From: Anaerolineae bacterium
GTDB taxonomy: Bacteria; Chloroflexota; Anaerolineae; Aggregatilineales; Aggregatilineaceae
Assembly (NCBI GenBank): GCA_027494015.1
Contig: JAOSJP010000001.1
Coordinates: 248,001 to 312,000, forward strand
Direction: 5' to 3'
DNA length: 64,000 nt
Shown piece after piece: positions 46,804 through 56,678 of the stretch. Both the position numbers and the translations under genes were made by a program. The notes beneath the pieces are model-generated. The model saw only the letters and a program-made list of their open reading frames with translations. It was not told where the DNA came from and ran no database searches. Each line of letters opens with the position of its first letter. Positions within the stretch are counted from its first letter, which is position 1.

Positions 46804-48117
46804 TCACCCCCAGAATCCCGGCGGCAGGTCGAGCGGGTGCGCTGATCCGTCGCGGGCCAGCGCCCACCCGTCCCCTTCGGTGACGAGCAGCGGGCGTAGC
46901 GCCAGGTCAGTGCCCTGGGCCTGCCATTCGGCGAGGAGCGCCAGCCGCATGGACTCCCCAGCCTTCGCCAGGACCGCGACGAAGGGCAGCCGTGCGGCGA
47001 TGGTATGGTGCAGGTGCGCCGCGTCTATGGCCGGCTGCGCCCGGCGCAGGAGCATGGTCAGGGCGCTGCGCAGGCGGTCGGGCTGGGCGGGCGCGCGCAG
47101 CGTCCACAGGCAGCGCGGCGCGGGATCGGCGGTCAGCGCCTCCCACAGGGCGGGCGCTTCGTCCGCGCCGCTCTCGTCAATCACCAGCCAGTCGGGGGTC
47201 GCCCCAAGTGCCGCGCGGATGCTCTCGGCGAAGTCCGCACCGGGCTGGTCGGGCGCGGGCAGGGCCGGGCAGAAGCGGCCCGCTTCTGGCGGCAAGGGCA
47301 GCTCGCCGGTGCGTTCGGCGGCGGCGAGCTGCCCGGCGAGTTCGGGCAGCAGCGCCCCGGCCAGTGTCGTCTTGCCCACCCCGGCGTCGCCCGCGATGAG
47401 CAGGCCGTGCCCTGCCGCTGCGATGGCGCGCAGCAGCGCGATCCCCGCAGGGGGAAGCACACCGCTCGTGCCCAGGTCGGCAAGCGCCAGCGGGTGAGGC
47501 GGGTGCAGGCGCAGGGTCACGGTCAGCGCGGGACTCAGCGGCGGGCCGATGGCGCTGAGGCGTGCGCGCCGCCCGCGCAGCGTGAGGCCCGTTTCGAGAA
47601 AGGGGGTGGACTCCGACAGAGCCGCGCCCGAACCCGCCAGCAGGCGGGCGAAGGTGGCGACCAGGTGCGCGCCGTCGTCGAAGCGATGGGGGGCGGGGCG
47701 GGGCGTCTCGCCTCCGCGCCAGAAGCGCACGTCTGCCGAGCCGCTGATGCTGATCTCGGTCACGGTTTCGTCGCGCAGCAGGTCTTCCAGCGGGCCGAAG
47801 CCAAAGAGGTTGCCGTGCGCGCGATCGAGGATGGCCTGCTTGTCGGCGGCAGCGGGGCTGACCGCCTCGACGGCGAAGACGTACTCAGCGATCTCGCGCA
47901 GGGCAGCGCGCTGGCTGGCTTCCGTGTCCAGCTCCGCCAGGAGGTCGGCGCGGCCCGCCGTCTCCTCGTGGAACTGGCGCTCAACGCGCTCGCGCAGCGC
48001 TTCCAGCGAGAAACTGGGCCGCCCGGAGCGCCCCGGCACCAGCGGCGACAGGCGGGGTTCTGCGTTCGGGTCGTCGTCAGGGGGCGATGGATCGCCCAGG
48101 CGATGCAGAATGGGCAT
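46804..48117 (-). CDS. CpaF-like (type II/IV secretion) ATPase, stand-alone
   Basis: 437 residues. The N-terminal domain (LDRAHGNLFGFGPLEDLLRD, TEISISGSADVRFWRGG) and the RecA-type C-terminal domain match the CpaF/TadA group of secretion ATPases. The Walker A is LLIAGDAGVGKTTLAGALL, followed by a Walker-B-like WLVIDESGADE. The Arg-rich and His-box regions are weak, and the C-terminus has an unusual segment (LALRPLLVTEGDGWALARDG). No pilin, TadB/C or prepilin peptidase gene is near. It ends 1 bp before the M1 peptidase start, so both are probably expressed together. Function in a Tad-like apparatus encoded elsewhere is possible. Confidence 0.8.
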   Translation of the reverse strand: MPILHRLGDPSPPDDDPNAEPRLSPLVPGRSGRPSFSLEALRERVERQFHEETAGRADLLAELDTEASQRAALREIAEYVFAVEAVSPAAADKQAILDRAHGNLFGFGPLEDLLRDETVTEISISGSADVRFWRGGETPRPAPHRFDDGAHLVATFARLLAGSGAALSESTPFLETGLTLRGRRARLSAIGPPLSPALTVTLRLHPPHPLALADLGTSGVLPPAGIALLRAIAAAGHGLLIAGDAGVGKTTLAGALLPELAGQLAAAERTGELPLPPEAGRFCPALPAPDQPGADFAESIRAALGATPDWLVIDESGADEAPALWEALTADPAPRCLWTLRAPAQPDRLRSALTMLLRRAQPAIDAAHLHHTIAARLPFVAVLAKAGESMRLALLAEWQAQGTDLALRPLLVTEGDGWALARDGSAHPLDLPPGFWG

Positions 48118-48168
48118 GGGTAAGTCCTTCGGCCCTTTTCCCTCTCCGTTGCAGAGAGGGACATGAGG

Positions 48169-49494
48169 TCAGGCGGACGCCTCGGTGATTGTGCCATAGA
48201 ACGCAGGGGGCGGCTGCGGCGCTTCGTCGCCCAACGCGGGCGCGCCAGCCAACACCGCCACTGCCCGCGCCAGTTGACCCTCGTCGTTGGCGTGTACGGT
48301 GAAGAGAGCACCGCCCGCCTCCACCCGGTCGCCGACCTTCCTGTGTACGACGACGCCCACCGCCGGGTCAATGATGTCGGTCTTGCGCGCCCGGCCCGCG
48401 CCAAGCTCCAGCGTGGCCTGGGCGACGGTCAGCGCGTCCATGCGGGCAACCCACCCGCTGCGCTCCGCCGGCACCGTCTCCTGCAGGCGCGCCGCAGGCA
48501 GCCGGCTTGGGTCGTCAATCTGGCGTATATCGCCGCCCTGTGCCACGACTAGCTTGCGGAACCTGGCCAGCGCCGCGCCGCTGTCCAGCAGGGCGGCCAA
48601 TTCCTGGCTGATCGCGTCGAAGGCATCAAGCTGTGGCTCGCGCCGCCCCAGCCGGACCATGTGCGCGGCCACCGTCAGGCAGTGCTCGCGCAGGTCGGCG
48701 GGGCCGCTGCCGCGCAGCGTCTCGACGGCCTCGCGGACTTCGAGGGCGTTGCCCACCGCGCAGCCGAGCGGCTGGCTCATGTCCGAGAGCAGCGCGACCA
48801 TGGCCCGCCCGGCCCCTGCGCCAATGTCTACCATCGTCTGGGCCAGAGCGCGCGCCTCGTCCACCGTCTTCATGAACGCGCCCGCGCCCACCTTCACATC
48901 GAGGACGATGGCTTGCGCCCCGGAAGCCAGTTTCTTGCTCATGATGCTGCTGGCGATGAGGGGCAGGCTGGGCACGGTGCCGGTCACGTCGCGCAACTCG
49001 TACAGCGCGCCGTCGGCAGGGGCCAGGCGCTTGGTCTGCCCGCAGAGCACGATCCCGATCTCGCGCACCTGGCGGAGGATTTCCTCGTCGCTCAGCCTGA
49101 CGCGATAGCCGGCAATGGACTCCAGCTTGTCCAGCGTCCCGCCGGAGAAGCCCAGTCCGCGCCCGCTCATCTTGGCGACGGGCACGCCTGCCGCCGCCAC
49201 CAGCGGCAGCGCGACCAGGGTCACCTTGTCGCCCACGCCGCCGGTGGAGTGCTTGTCCACCGCGTACTGAATGACTGGCGACAGGTCAAGCTGCTCGCCG
49301 CTGGCGGCCATTGCCAGCGTCAGGTCGAGCGTCTCGCGGGGAGTCATGCCGCGCAGGAAGACGGCCATCAGCCATGCTGCCGCCTGATAATCGGGGATTT
49401 CTCCGCTGGTGAAACCGCCGATGAACCACTGGATTTCCTCGGCGCTCAGTTCGCCGCCGTCGCGCTTCTTCTCGATGATGTCGGTCGCCCGCAT
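48169..49494 (-). CDS. deoA: Pyrimidine-nucleoside (thymidine) phosphorylase
   Basis: 441 residues, family length. It splits thymidine or uridine with phosphate to base plus (deoxy)ribose-1-phosphate. The signature region is [20 protein letters not shown], then [40 protein letters not shown] and [18 protein letters not shown]. The C-terminal domain ([20 protein letters not shown]) is also typical. The ATG at 49494 is used because the frame upstream to 49620 has no family similarity; AGGGA lies ten bases before it. Specificity (Pdp for both nucleosides versus DeoA) is not decided by sequence alone. Same strand as the CpaF-like gene, 51 bp upstream. Confidence 0.93.
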   Translation of the reverse strand: MRATDIIEKKRDGGELSAEEIQWFIGGFTSGEIPDYQAAAWLMAVFLRGMTPRETLDLTLAMAASGEQLDLSPVIQYAVDKHSTGGVGDKVTLVALPLVAAAGVPVAKMSGRGLGFSGGTLDKLESIAGYRVRLSDEEILRQVREIGIVLCGQTKRLAPADGALYELRDVTGTVPSLPLIASSIMSKKLASGAQAIVLDVKVGAGAFMKTVDEARALAQTMVDIGAGAGRAMVALLSDMSQPLGCAVGNALEVREAVETLRGSGPADLREHCLTVAAHMVRLGRREPQLDAFDAISQELAALLDSGAALARFRKLVVAQGGDIRQIDDPSRLPAARLQETVPAERSGWVARMDALTVAQATLELGAGRARKTDIIDPAVGVVVHRKVGDRVEAGGALFTVHANDEGQLARAVAVLAGAPALGDEAPQPPPAFYGTITEASA

Positions 49495-49594
49495 ACGTGC
49501 AATCCCTGTTGCAAACCTCTCTCTGGTAGTTCCTTCTCCGGCAGTATACCACAGCGCCCGCGCGCTGCGAGACTCGGCTGGGGAAGGTGACAGG

Positions 49595-49850
49595 CAGGGC
49601 ATTGCAGCACGCATCGACAATCCGCCGCGACGACGAATGCCCTGCTCGGGGCAGGGGGCGTATTTGATTTAGCGTAACGCGAGCGATCGGAAGCCTGACG
49701 ACTGGGGGCCGGAGACGAAACCAGCGCGTGGTTGACTTCGCTCCGCCAACGGTTTCTCTCTCCGTTATCGGGAAGGGGCCGAAGGCAATGAGGTGGCCTT
49801 CGACAATCGCGTCCAGCCAGTCGCTGCCAACTCGTTGCCGCACTCCAACC
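49595..49850. repeat. Degenerate MITE-like relic and short inverted repeat in a 456-bp gap
   Basis: GCAGGGCATT (49594-49603) and AATGCCCTGC (49636-49645) form a 10-bp inverted repeat. From about 49730 the sequence TTGACTTCGCTCCGCC...TCTCTCTCCGTTATCGGG...GCGTCCAGCCAGTCGCTGCC follows the order of the MITE-like element with many changes, suggesting an old decayed copy. No gene seen. Confidence 0.4.
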
Positions 49851-49867
49851 ACCACCTCGCGCGCAGC

Positions 49868-49895
49868 TTGACACCCTCTGCCAATGCGGTAGAGT
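49868..49895 (+). promoter_or_regulatory. Sigma-70-type promoter of the first DsbA-like gene
   Basis: Perfect TTGACA, a 16-bp spacer, TAGAGT, 55 bases upstream of the ATG at 49951. Confidence 0.65.
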
Positions 49896-49950
49896 CGTGG
49901 CGTTTGTGATAACTGTCTCAAGTCGCTCAGGTGGTGAGAGAGAATCTGTC

Positions 49951-50865
49951 ATGCCGAGCCGCACCCAACATTCCACTCAGTCACGCTCCGGCTTCCCCTG
50001 GAGGCAGCGCGCCGTCTACGAGATTGGCAAGTCCCGCCGCCAGCGCGAAGTCCAGTTGCGCGCTCAGACGAACGTCCTGTTGATGACCGCTCTCGTCTCA
50101 GTGGTTGCGGTGGGGCTGTTCATCTTCTTCAACTGGCGGGGGGCGACGGGTGAATCCAGGGCCGTAAGCTGTGCGGATTACCCGGAGTACTGCGTGCCCT
50201 TCGTTGGTGGACTCGAAGATGGCGCTGATCTCGCGCTGGCCGAGGCTCCTGACGCGCGGGCGCTCGATGAAGCGCCGCATGGGGCGGAGGGTGTGGTACG
50301 CGGCTTCACGGCGGACAAGATGCCCTTCATCGGCGACCCAGACGCGCCGATTCACTTCCGCGCCGTGTTCGATTTCTCTTGCAGCCACTGCAACCCATAC
50401 CACACGGTTGATCTGCACGAGTTCGTCAAGGACTACGTGCTGCCCGGCCAGGCGACGCTGAGCATTGCCATTCTGAGCGGTGTGGGAGGGGAGTATTCGC
50501 TCATTGCGGCGCAGGCGGCGCTGTGCGCGGGCGAGCAAGGCGCACTGTGGGAGATGAGCGACGAGTTGTTCCGCCAGGCGCGCCTGCAGGGCGTTCAGAA
50601 CGCCTACAGCCTCACCACCGTTGAGCAGTCGGCCAAAGAGATGGGGCTTGACGCGAGCGCGCTGACGGCCTGCATTCTCTCCAGGCGCTACAGCGCAGTC
50701 CTGAATGCACAGCAGCTCTTCGCCACCGATAACGGTGTGCGCGCCACGCCAACACTGCTCGTCAGCTATGGCGATTCCGGCACGTGGACTGTGCTGGACT
50801 ACACACAGCGCGGTTACAGCAGCATGGCCGAGATGACGCGCGCCGCTCAGCCTGCTGGCGAATAA
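49951..50865 (+). CDS. Membrane-anchored DsbA-like thiol-disulfide oxidoreductase (copy 1)
   Basis: 304 residues. A basic cytoplasmic tail, one transmembrane helix (VLLMTALVSVVAVGLFIFF, about residues 43-62), then an external spacer and a DsbA-type thioredoxin domain starting at MPFIGDPDAPIHFRAVFDFS. The active site is CSHC. The helical insert contains LCAGEQGALWEMSDELFRQA, and the cis-Pro segment is RATPTLLVSYG. It should oxidise or isomerise disulfides of exported proteins. Two extra cysteines (SCADYPEYC) precede the domain. ATG 49951 has GAGAGA upstream; 49897 is also in frame. A paralogue lies downstream at 51350. Confidence 0.85.
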   Translation: MPSRTQHSTQSRSGFPWRQRAVYEIGKSRRQREVQLRAQTNVLLMTALVSVVAVGLFIFFNWRGATGESRAVSCADYPEYCVPFVGGLEDGADLALAEAPDARALDEAPHGAEGVVRGFTADKMPFIGDPDAPIHFRAVFDFSCSHCNPYHTVDLHEFVKDYVLPGQATLSIAILSGVGGEYSLIAAQAALCAGEQGALWEMSDELFRQARLQGVQNAYSLTTVEQSAKEMGLDASALTACILSRRYSAVLNAQQLFATDNGVRATPTLLVSYGDSGTWTVLDYTQRGYSSMAEMTRAAQPAGE

Positions 50866-50917
50866 CCCTGCGCTGCCCCCTCTCCGTCAGCGGCTATGCG
50901 TTACCCATAGGTGCCCC

Positions 50918-51016
50918 CTATCCCCGGCCCTTCCCCCACGAGGGGGGAAGGGAGAAAGGCGGTGGGCTTGCTCCCCTTCCCTCCGCGCAGCGCGGGGGAA
51001 GGGGCTGGGGATGGGG
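50918..51016. repeat. GC-rich palindromic module between the DsbA-like genes
   Basis: CCCCCTATCCCCGGCCCTTCC at one side and GGAAGGGGCTGGGGATGGGGG at the other (20-base cores) form long inverted arms, with CTTCCCTCCGCGCAGCGCGG inside. Together with the MITE-like copy below it fills the 484-bp gap. Confidence 0.55.
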
Positions 51017-51077
51017 GGTCACACGGCAGCCAGTACCCAGGCCATTTCAGCCGAATTCGATACCCCCGTGATTCTGC

Positions 51078-51268
51078 GGGTGCGTGCAAAATTTGTCAGG
51101 GAGGGGCGCTGCTCTGCTGCGCCCTGGCTCACCTCACCCCCGCTCGGCGCTGACGCGCCTCGCCGCCCCCTCTCCGTTGACGGAGAGGGGGCAAGCCGAG
51201 CGGGGCGAGGCTGGGGGTGAGGTCAATGCTCCCCTGCCGGGCGATCTGCTGGCGACCTCTCGCGCACC
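51078..51268 (+). repeat. MITE-like element copy, right end diverged
   Basis: Left end GGGTGCGTGCAAAAT is intact. The core palindrome is intact too. The right end has drifted (GGCGACCTCTCGCGCACC in place of the usual sequence). Possible degraded duplication: GATTCTGC before, TGTTTTGC after. It lies between the two DsbA-like paralogues. Confidence 0.7.
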
Positions 51269-51308
51269 TGTTTTGCCCCGCGTTGTGCCATCTGCCCCGC
51301 AAATGGTC

Positions 51309-51314
51309 TATAAT
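51309..51314 (+). promoter_or_regulatory. -10 box of the second DsbA-like gene
   Basis: Perfect TATAAT in GGTCTATAATTTC, 35 bases upstream of the ATG at 51350. TTGTGC lies 20 bp upstream of it, a long spacer for a -35. Confidence 0.5.
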
Positions 51315-51349
51315 TTCAACGATCATTGACTTAACTTGCGCAGGAGTGG

Positions 51350-52246
51350 ATGGCTCTCACTATGACCGCCCAGCAAAGACCCGACCAGACTCGCAGTGGC
51401 TTGTTTCCCTGGGGCGTGCGCGCCACTTTCAGCCCCGGCAAGACTCGCCGCCAACGCCAGGAGCAGTGGCATCGGCAGACGACGATTCTCATGGTCGCCC
51501 TGGCCGTGAGCGTCGTCGCCAGCGTCGTTTTCATCATCGCCAACTGGCGGCAGATCGGCGGCACTCAGGCCGTGAGCTGCGCCGCCTTTCCCCAGTTCTG
51601 CCTGCCACATGCCGGCGGCTCGGCGACTCTGCCCGCGCTGGAGGCGGCAGGCTCGCGCCAGCTTGATGGTGAGAGCAGCGGCGTGCCTGGGGTGGTGCGC
51701 GGCGTAGATGTCAACGGCATCCCGACCCTGGGCGATCCGTCCGCGCCGGTTCACTTTGTGACTGTCTCGGATTACGCCTGCCCGCACTGCCAGGACTACC
51801 ACGAGACCGACGTGCCGCGCTTCATCGAGGATTACGTCCTCAGCGGCCAGGCGACCTTCGGCTTCGTGCTGACGACAGGCACCGGCCAGTTCTACTCGGA
51901 GACGGCGTCGCAGGCGTCGCTGTGCGCGGGTGAGCAGGGCGCGTTCTGGGAGATGAGCGAGGAGATGTTCCGCCTGGCGCGCACCAGGCAACTGGCGTCC
52001 GCCTACTCGCTGGACCAGATTCGCGACTCAGCCAATGAGATGGGCCTGGACGCGCAGAAGCTGGTCGAGTGCGTGGCCTCCAACCGCTACGCGCAGTCTC
52101 TGCGCCAGTTCCGCACGTTCGCCAGTGACTACGGCGTCAGTGCCACACCGACGGTGCTGGTCAGCTACGGTGACTCCAACGTCTGGACCATCGTGCGCCG
52201 CGACTACGACACGCTCAAGCAGCTCACCGAGGCGGCGCAGCGCTAG
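51350..52246 (+). CDS. Membrane-anchored DsbA-like thiol-disulfide oxidoreductase (copy 2)
   Basis: 298 residues, same plan as the gene at 49951: basic tail (GKTRRQRQEQWHRQTT), one helix (ILMVALAVSVVASVVFIIA), the extra cysteine pair (SCAAFPQFC), then a DsbA domain from IPTLGDPSAPVHFVTVSDYA. The active site is CPHC, the classical DsbA dipeptide, in contrast to CSHC in copy 1, which suggests different redox potentials. LCAGEQGAFWEMSEEMFRLA and SATPTVLVSYGDSN align with copy 1. The ATG at 51350 is very close to AGGAG; 51362 is the alternative. Confidence 0.88.
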   Translation: MALTMTAQQRPDQTRSGLFPWGVRATFSPGKTRRQRQEQWHRQTTILMVALAVSVVASVVFIIANWRQIGGTQAVSCAAFPQFCLPHAGGSATLPALEAAGSRQLDGESSGVPGVVRGVDVNGIPTLGDPSAPVHFVTVSDYACPHCQDYHETDVPRFIEDYVLSGQATFGFVLTTGTGQFYSETASQASLCAGEQGAFWEMSEEMFRLARTRQLASAYSLDQIRDSANEMGLDAQKLVECVASNRYAQSLRQFRTFASDYGVSATPTVLVSYGDSNVWTIVRRDYDTLKQLTEAAQR

Positions 52247-52305
52247 GGGCGCTGCTCTGCTGCGCCTGGCCTGATGCGAGTTGATGATCGCGATCGGGGA
52301 TAGCC

Positions 52306-52337
52306 CGTAGGGGAGGGTTTCGAAACCCTCCCCTACG
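52306..52337. repeat. Perfect 32-bp palindrome
   Basis: CGTAGGGGAGGGTTTC mirrored as GAAACCCTCCCCTACG with no loop. Related to 9612-9641. It follows the second DsbA-like gene by 60 bases. Confidence 0.75.
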
Positions 52338-52372
52338 AATCGCCTGGCTAACATGCTCACCCCGATCCGCAA

Positions 52373-52412
52373 GAAAAAAGCCCCCTCCCAGCGGAGGGGG
52401 CTGCGCGTTTTT
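52373..52412 (-). terminator. Strong bidirectional Rho-independent terminator
   Basis: AGCCCCCTCC, loop, GGAGGGGGCT forms a perfect 10-bp stem. On the minus strand it is followed by TTTTTTCTT (end of the DUF4397/SH3 gene). On the plus strand GCGCGTTTTT follows (end of the DsbA-like gene). Confidence 0.85.
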
Positions 52413-52429
52413 CTGAGAGCGCCCGGCGC

Positions 52430-55081
52430 TCAGCCGCTCATGGTGTCTTCTTCGCCGGTGAGAATGGGCAGGCTGCGCACATCGTATGCCTGCCCGGCGC
52501 GAGTGATGATGAGATGCTGCGCCGCCACCCAGCCGTCCAGGTCGCCAGTCGGCGAGGTGTAGGTCACCTGCACCCAGGTGCCGTCACCGGTGCGCCCGTT
52601 GATGACCATGCTTTCGCCACTGGGGATGCCCACGATGACGCGCCCATCAGCCGTCGGGCGGTCGCGCAGGTTCAGGTTGACGCCGGGATTCACATTCACG
52701 GTGCCGACCACCTTCTGCATCTCCGCCGGGATGACGGGTGTGACGCCCGGCGCTTCATAGTAGCCAGGCTCGGCCACGTCCACCACAGCCAGATCGGTCA
52801 TGGCAAATGGACGACCCCACCGGGACAGTGAGACGTACTGCGCCGATACCCAGCCAACGGTCGCGCTGCCATCTTCCTGACGGTAGCGGACGAACAGCCA
52901 GTTGGGATCGGTGGGCTGGCCGACCAGCCCCTCGCTCGGCGCTTCGGCGTAGCCGAGCGCCTCAAGCTGAGCCTGCGCGGGCACAAGCGCCAGCGACTCG
53001 GCGTCTGTCCGGGGGTTGCGGCGAAGCTGGAGGCTGACCCCCGGCTGGGTATTGACCGTGGCGATAACGGCGTCGAAGCGCGGAGTGGGCGGGGCAACGT
53101 CCGTTTCCACTGCCTCGCCCGGCTCGTTGAAGGGCACTTCGGGCAGCTCCAGCAGCTCTTCGAGTTCATCGAGCAGGCGGCCCCGCCACTCGATGCGCAG
53201 ATACTCTACGGACACCCAGCAGCGCAGATAGCCGCCCGACGGCGGATCCCAGCGCACCGACAGCCACACGTCGGTCACTTCCTCGATGACAGGCGTCGGC
53301 TCAGGAGTTGCCTCGCCGGTCTCAGGCACCAGCGGCTCGCCCGGGCGACCGAGCACGGTGAGAGTGGAACCGCCCGGAATCAGGCCGAGCGAACGCTTAT
53401 CTGCGCCGGGCAACTCGCGGCAGTGCAAATTCACGCCGGGGTCAACTACCACATAGGCCATCGGCCCTGGCGCTGCCGTCACCAGCGGCGCGGGGGTGGC
53501 TGGCGGCGCGGCTTCGGTGGGCTGTGCCTCGGCAGCCTGATCCGGCGACTGGACAAGCTCGGTGTCGGTCACGGCAGGCGCGGCCTCAGCGGGCGTCTCC
53601 TGGACCAGCTCGCTGCCCGGCTCGACGGCTGCTTCGGTAGGCACGACCTCCTGGGCTGGCTCAGCGGTCTGCTCTACCTCCGCTGCTGCCTCTGCCGGAG
53701 CCGGCGTCTCCGCCAGCGCGACGGCGACGGCGGGCGCGGGCCGGGGTAGGCTGTTCACGGTGACGCTCACTTCGGTGCCGGCCACGCGCGCATCAAATGG
53801 CACGCCTGCCGCGCCCCCGCCGAAGACGAGCACGGAGTAGTACATGCCCCCGTTATACTGCTCGGCGGGCACCACCAGGTCCACCGGCGTCTCAACGCCT
53901 GCGATGCTGACCATGATCATGAACTCGCCCGCCGACACATTGGCCGTCGCGCCCTGCGCGCCAAAGTCCAGCGCCGACACGAGCGCCGTGCCGGACTCGT
54001 CGGCGAGAGATGCGCTGACGGTCGCGCCCGGCACGCCGTTGATCACGGCCAGGCGCGCCGAGCCTGGCTGGATGTCCGCCACGTTGTCGGGGAAGACTCG
54101 TAAAGCCAGCGTCCCGTCGCCACGCTCGCCCACCGCAGCCACTGTCAGAGCGGGGGCCGCCGGGTCAAGCGTCACGTCCGCCGATAGCACGGGATCGTCC
54201 GCCGCGGGGCTGCCCGCCGGGCGCAGCGCGAGGGTGGTGCTGCCGGCGGGCAGGGGGATGTGCCCGGTCATCTCGCCCAGGGCCAGCGCGGGGACGATCA
54301 GCGTCTCGCCGGCGTACACGTCTACTGCCGGGGCATCCGGGCTGGCGTGGGCCACGCGCACGCGCACGGAGTTCTCGTCGCCATTGACCGGCGTCGCCAG
54401 CACCAACGCCGAGGGCGCTACATCACCTTCAAGCGTGCCGAGCGCCACAAAGGTATAGAGCGTCCCGCTGACCAGCGATACATCGCCGATGGCGACAAGG
54501 GCGCTCTCGACGGCGCCGCCCGCAGGCACCATGACCAGGCTTTGCAGCCCGGCTCCGATGTTGACCGTGCCGAACTGCGCGCCATAGCTCACACCTTGCA
54601 GCAGCGGCCCGCCCGCCGTCGTCAGCACGTCGAGCGGCGGGGCGTCCGCGATGGCGCTGATGGCTGTGAGCCGCGCCATGCCGGGGTCAATTGGATCGAG
54701 GATGTCCTCGTAGAGCGCGGCCTCAAGCGCATCTGCCGCGCCCTGCACCACAACGGTGAAGGCCAGGCTGGGCACCAGCGGCACAGCCACTTCCAGCAGC
54801 GCCGGGGAGTCGCTGGCTGCGCCGGCAGGCCGCAGCGCGACCTGGTGCTCGGCACCGGACACGTTCAGGTGCGGCGTCACGTCCCCGAAGGCCAACCCGG
54901 CGGCAACCGCCGCGTCGTCCAGGTAGACATCTACCGCCGGCGCTCCCGGCACGGCGTGCAGGAAGCGCACGCGCGACTGCGTGCTCTGCGCCAGCGCCGT
55001 CCCGCGAACCAGCGGTGCGGCCAGCGCCAGCACAATGGCGACCAGCAGCAGGCTGGTCAGAATCCAGTTTCGACGAGTCAT
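52430..55081 (-). CDS. Secreted DUF4397 and bacterial-SH3 protein
   Basis: 883 residues. Signal peptide (RRNWILTSLLLVAIVLALAA) without a clear lipobox. Then DUF4397 modules: RVRFLHAVPGAPAVDVYLDD, VRVRVAHASPDAPAVDVYAG, and a third from ARLAVINGVPGATVSASLAD. An Ala/Glu/Pro-rich spacer (about 450-540) leads to three SH3-like domains: PGVNLHCRELPGADKRSLGL, PGVSLQLRRNPRTDAESLAL and PGVNLNLRDRPTADGRVIVG, each ending in W(V)S/AxxY or AAQHL. Such SH3 modules usually bind cell-wall or other envelope components. ATG 55081 is preferred (GGAGAG just upstream) over 55099. Monocistronic with a strong terminator. Confidence 0.87.
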   Translation of the reverse strand: MTRRNWILTSLLLVAIVLALAAPLVRGTALAQSTQSRVRFLHAVPGAPAVDVYLDDAAVAAGLAFGDVTPHLNVSGAEHQVALRPAGAASDSPALLEVAVPLVPSLAFTVVVQGAADALEAALYEDILDPIDPGMARLTAISAIADAPPLDVLTTAGGPLLQGVSYGAQFGTVNIGAGLQSLVMVPAGGAVESALVAIGDVSLVSGTLYTFVALGTLEGDVAPSALVLATPVNGDENSVRVRVAHASPDAPAVDVYAGETLIVPALALGEMTGHIPLPAGSTTLALRPAGSPAADDPVLSADVTLDPAAPALTVAAVGERGDGTLALRVFPDNVADIQPGSARLAVINGVPGATVSASLADESGTALVSALDFGAQGATANVSAGEFMIMVSIAGVETPVDLVVPAEQYNGGMYYSVLVFGGGAAGVPFDARVAGTEVSVTVNSLPRPAPAVAVALAETPAPAEAAAEVEQTAEPAQEVVPTEAAVEPGSELVQETPAEAAPAVTDTELVQSPDQAAEAQPTEAAPPATPAPLVTAAPGPMAYVVVDPGVNLHCRELPGADKRSLGLIPGGSTLTVLGRPGEPLVPETGEATPEPTPVIEEVTDVWLSVRWDPPSGGYLRCWVSVEYLRIEWRGRLLDELEELLELPEVPFNEPGEAVETDVAPPTPRFDAVIATVNTQPGVSLQLRRNPRTDAESLALVPAQAQLEALGYAEAPSEGLVGQPTDPNWLFVRYRQEDGSATVGWVSAQYVSLSRWGRPFAMTDLAVVDVAEPGYYEAPGVTPVIPAEMQKVVGTVNVNPGVNLNLRDRPTADGRVIVGIPSGESMVINGRTGDGTWVQVTYTSPTGDLDGWVAAQHLIITRAGQAYDVRSLPILTGEEDTMSG

Positions 55082-55244
55082 AGTCTCTCCGCTCCTCACT
55101 AACGGCTCCCTGCCTGAACTGGCGCGGAGCCGCCCCCATTCTAACTTGCTCCCGGCGAACTACCCAACGGCGAGCCAACGCCTGGCTGTCGCACTGCCTG
55201 CCAGGGACTAGTGCGCGTTGGCGGAAATAAACGCATGGTTCTTT

Positions 55245-55295
55245 CGTAGGGGCGCTGCTTGCTGCACCCTGGGCGGGTCTCAGACCCGCCCCTAC
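55245..55295. repeat. Palindromic repeat of the GTAGGGGC family
   Basis: CGTAGGGGCGCTGCTTGCTG runs into GGGCGGGTCTCAGACCCGCC and then CCTACAAA. The second half is itself a perfect palindrome, and the outer parts pair as GTAGGGGC/GCCCCTAC. Confidence 0.6.
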
Positions 55296-55326
55296 AAAAC
55301 CAGTGGCGAACTTCTGCCAACGTGTA

Positions 55327-56592
<1,266 letters not shown>

Positions 56593-56678
56593 TCAGCGCT
56601 CCTTTATTGTCTTCTCTGTCTGTGAATCACACAGCCGTTGCTGATTGTAGCACAGCGCAGGCGCAGTGGAATGGCTGA

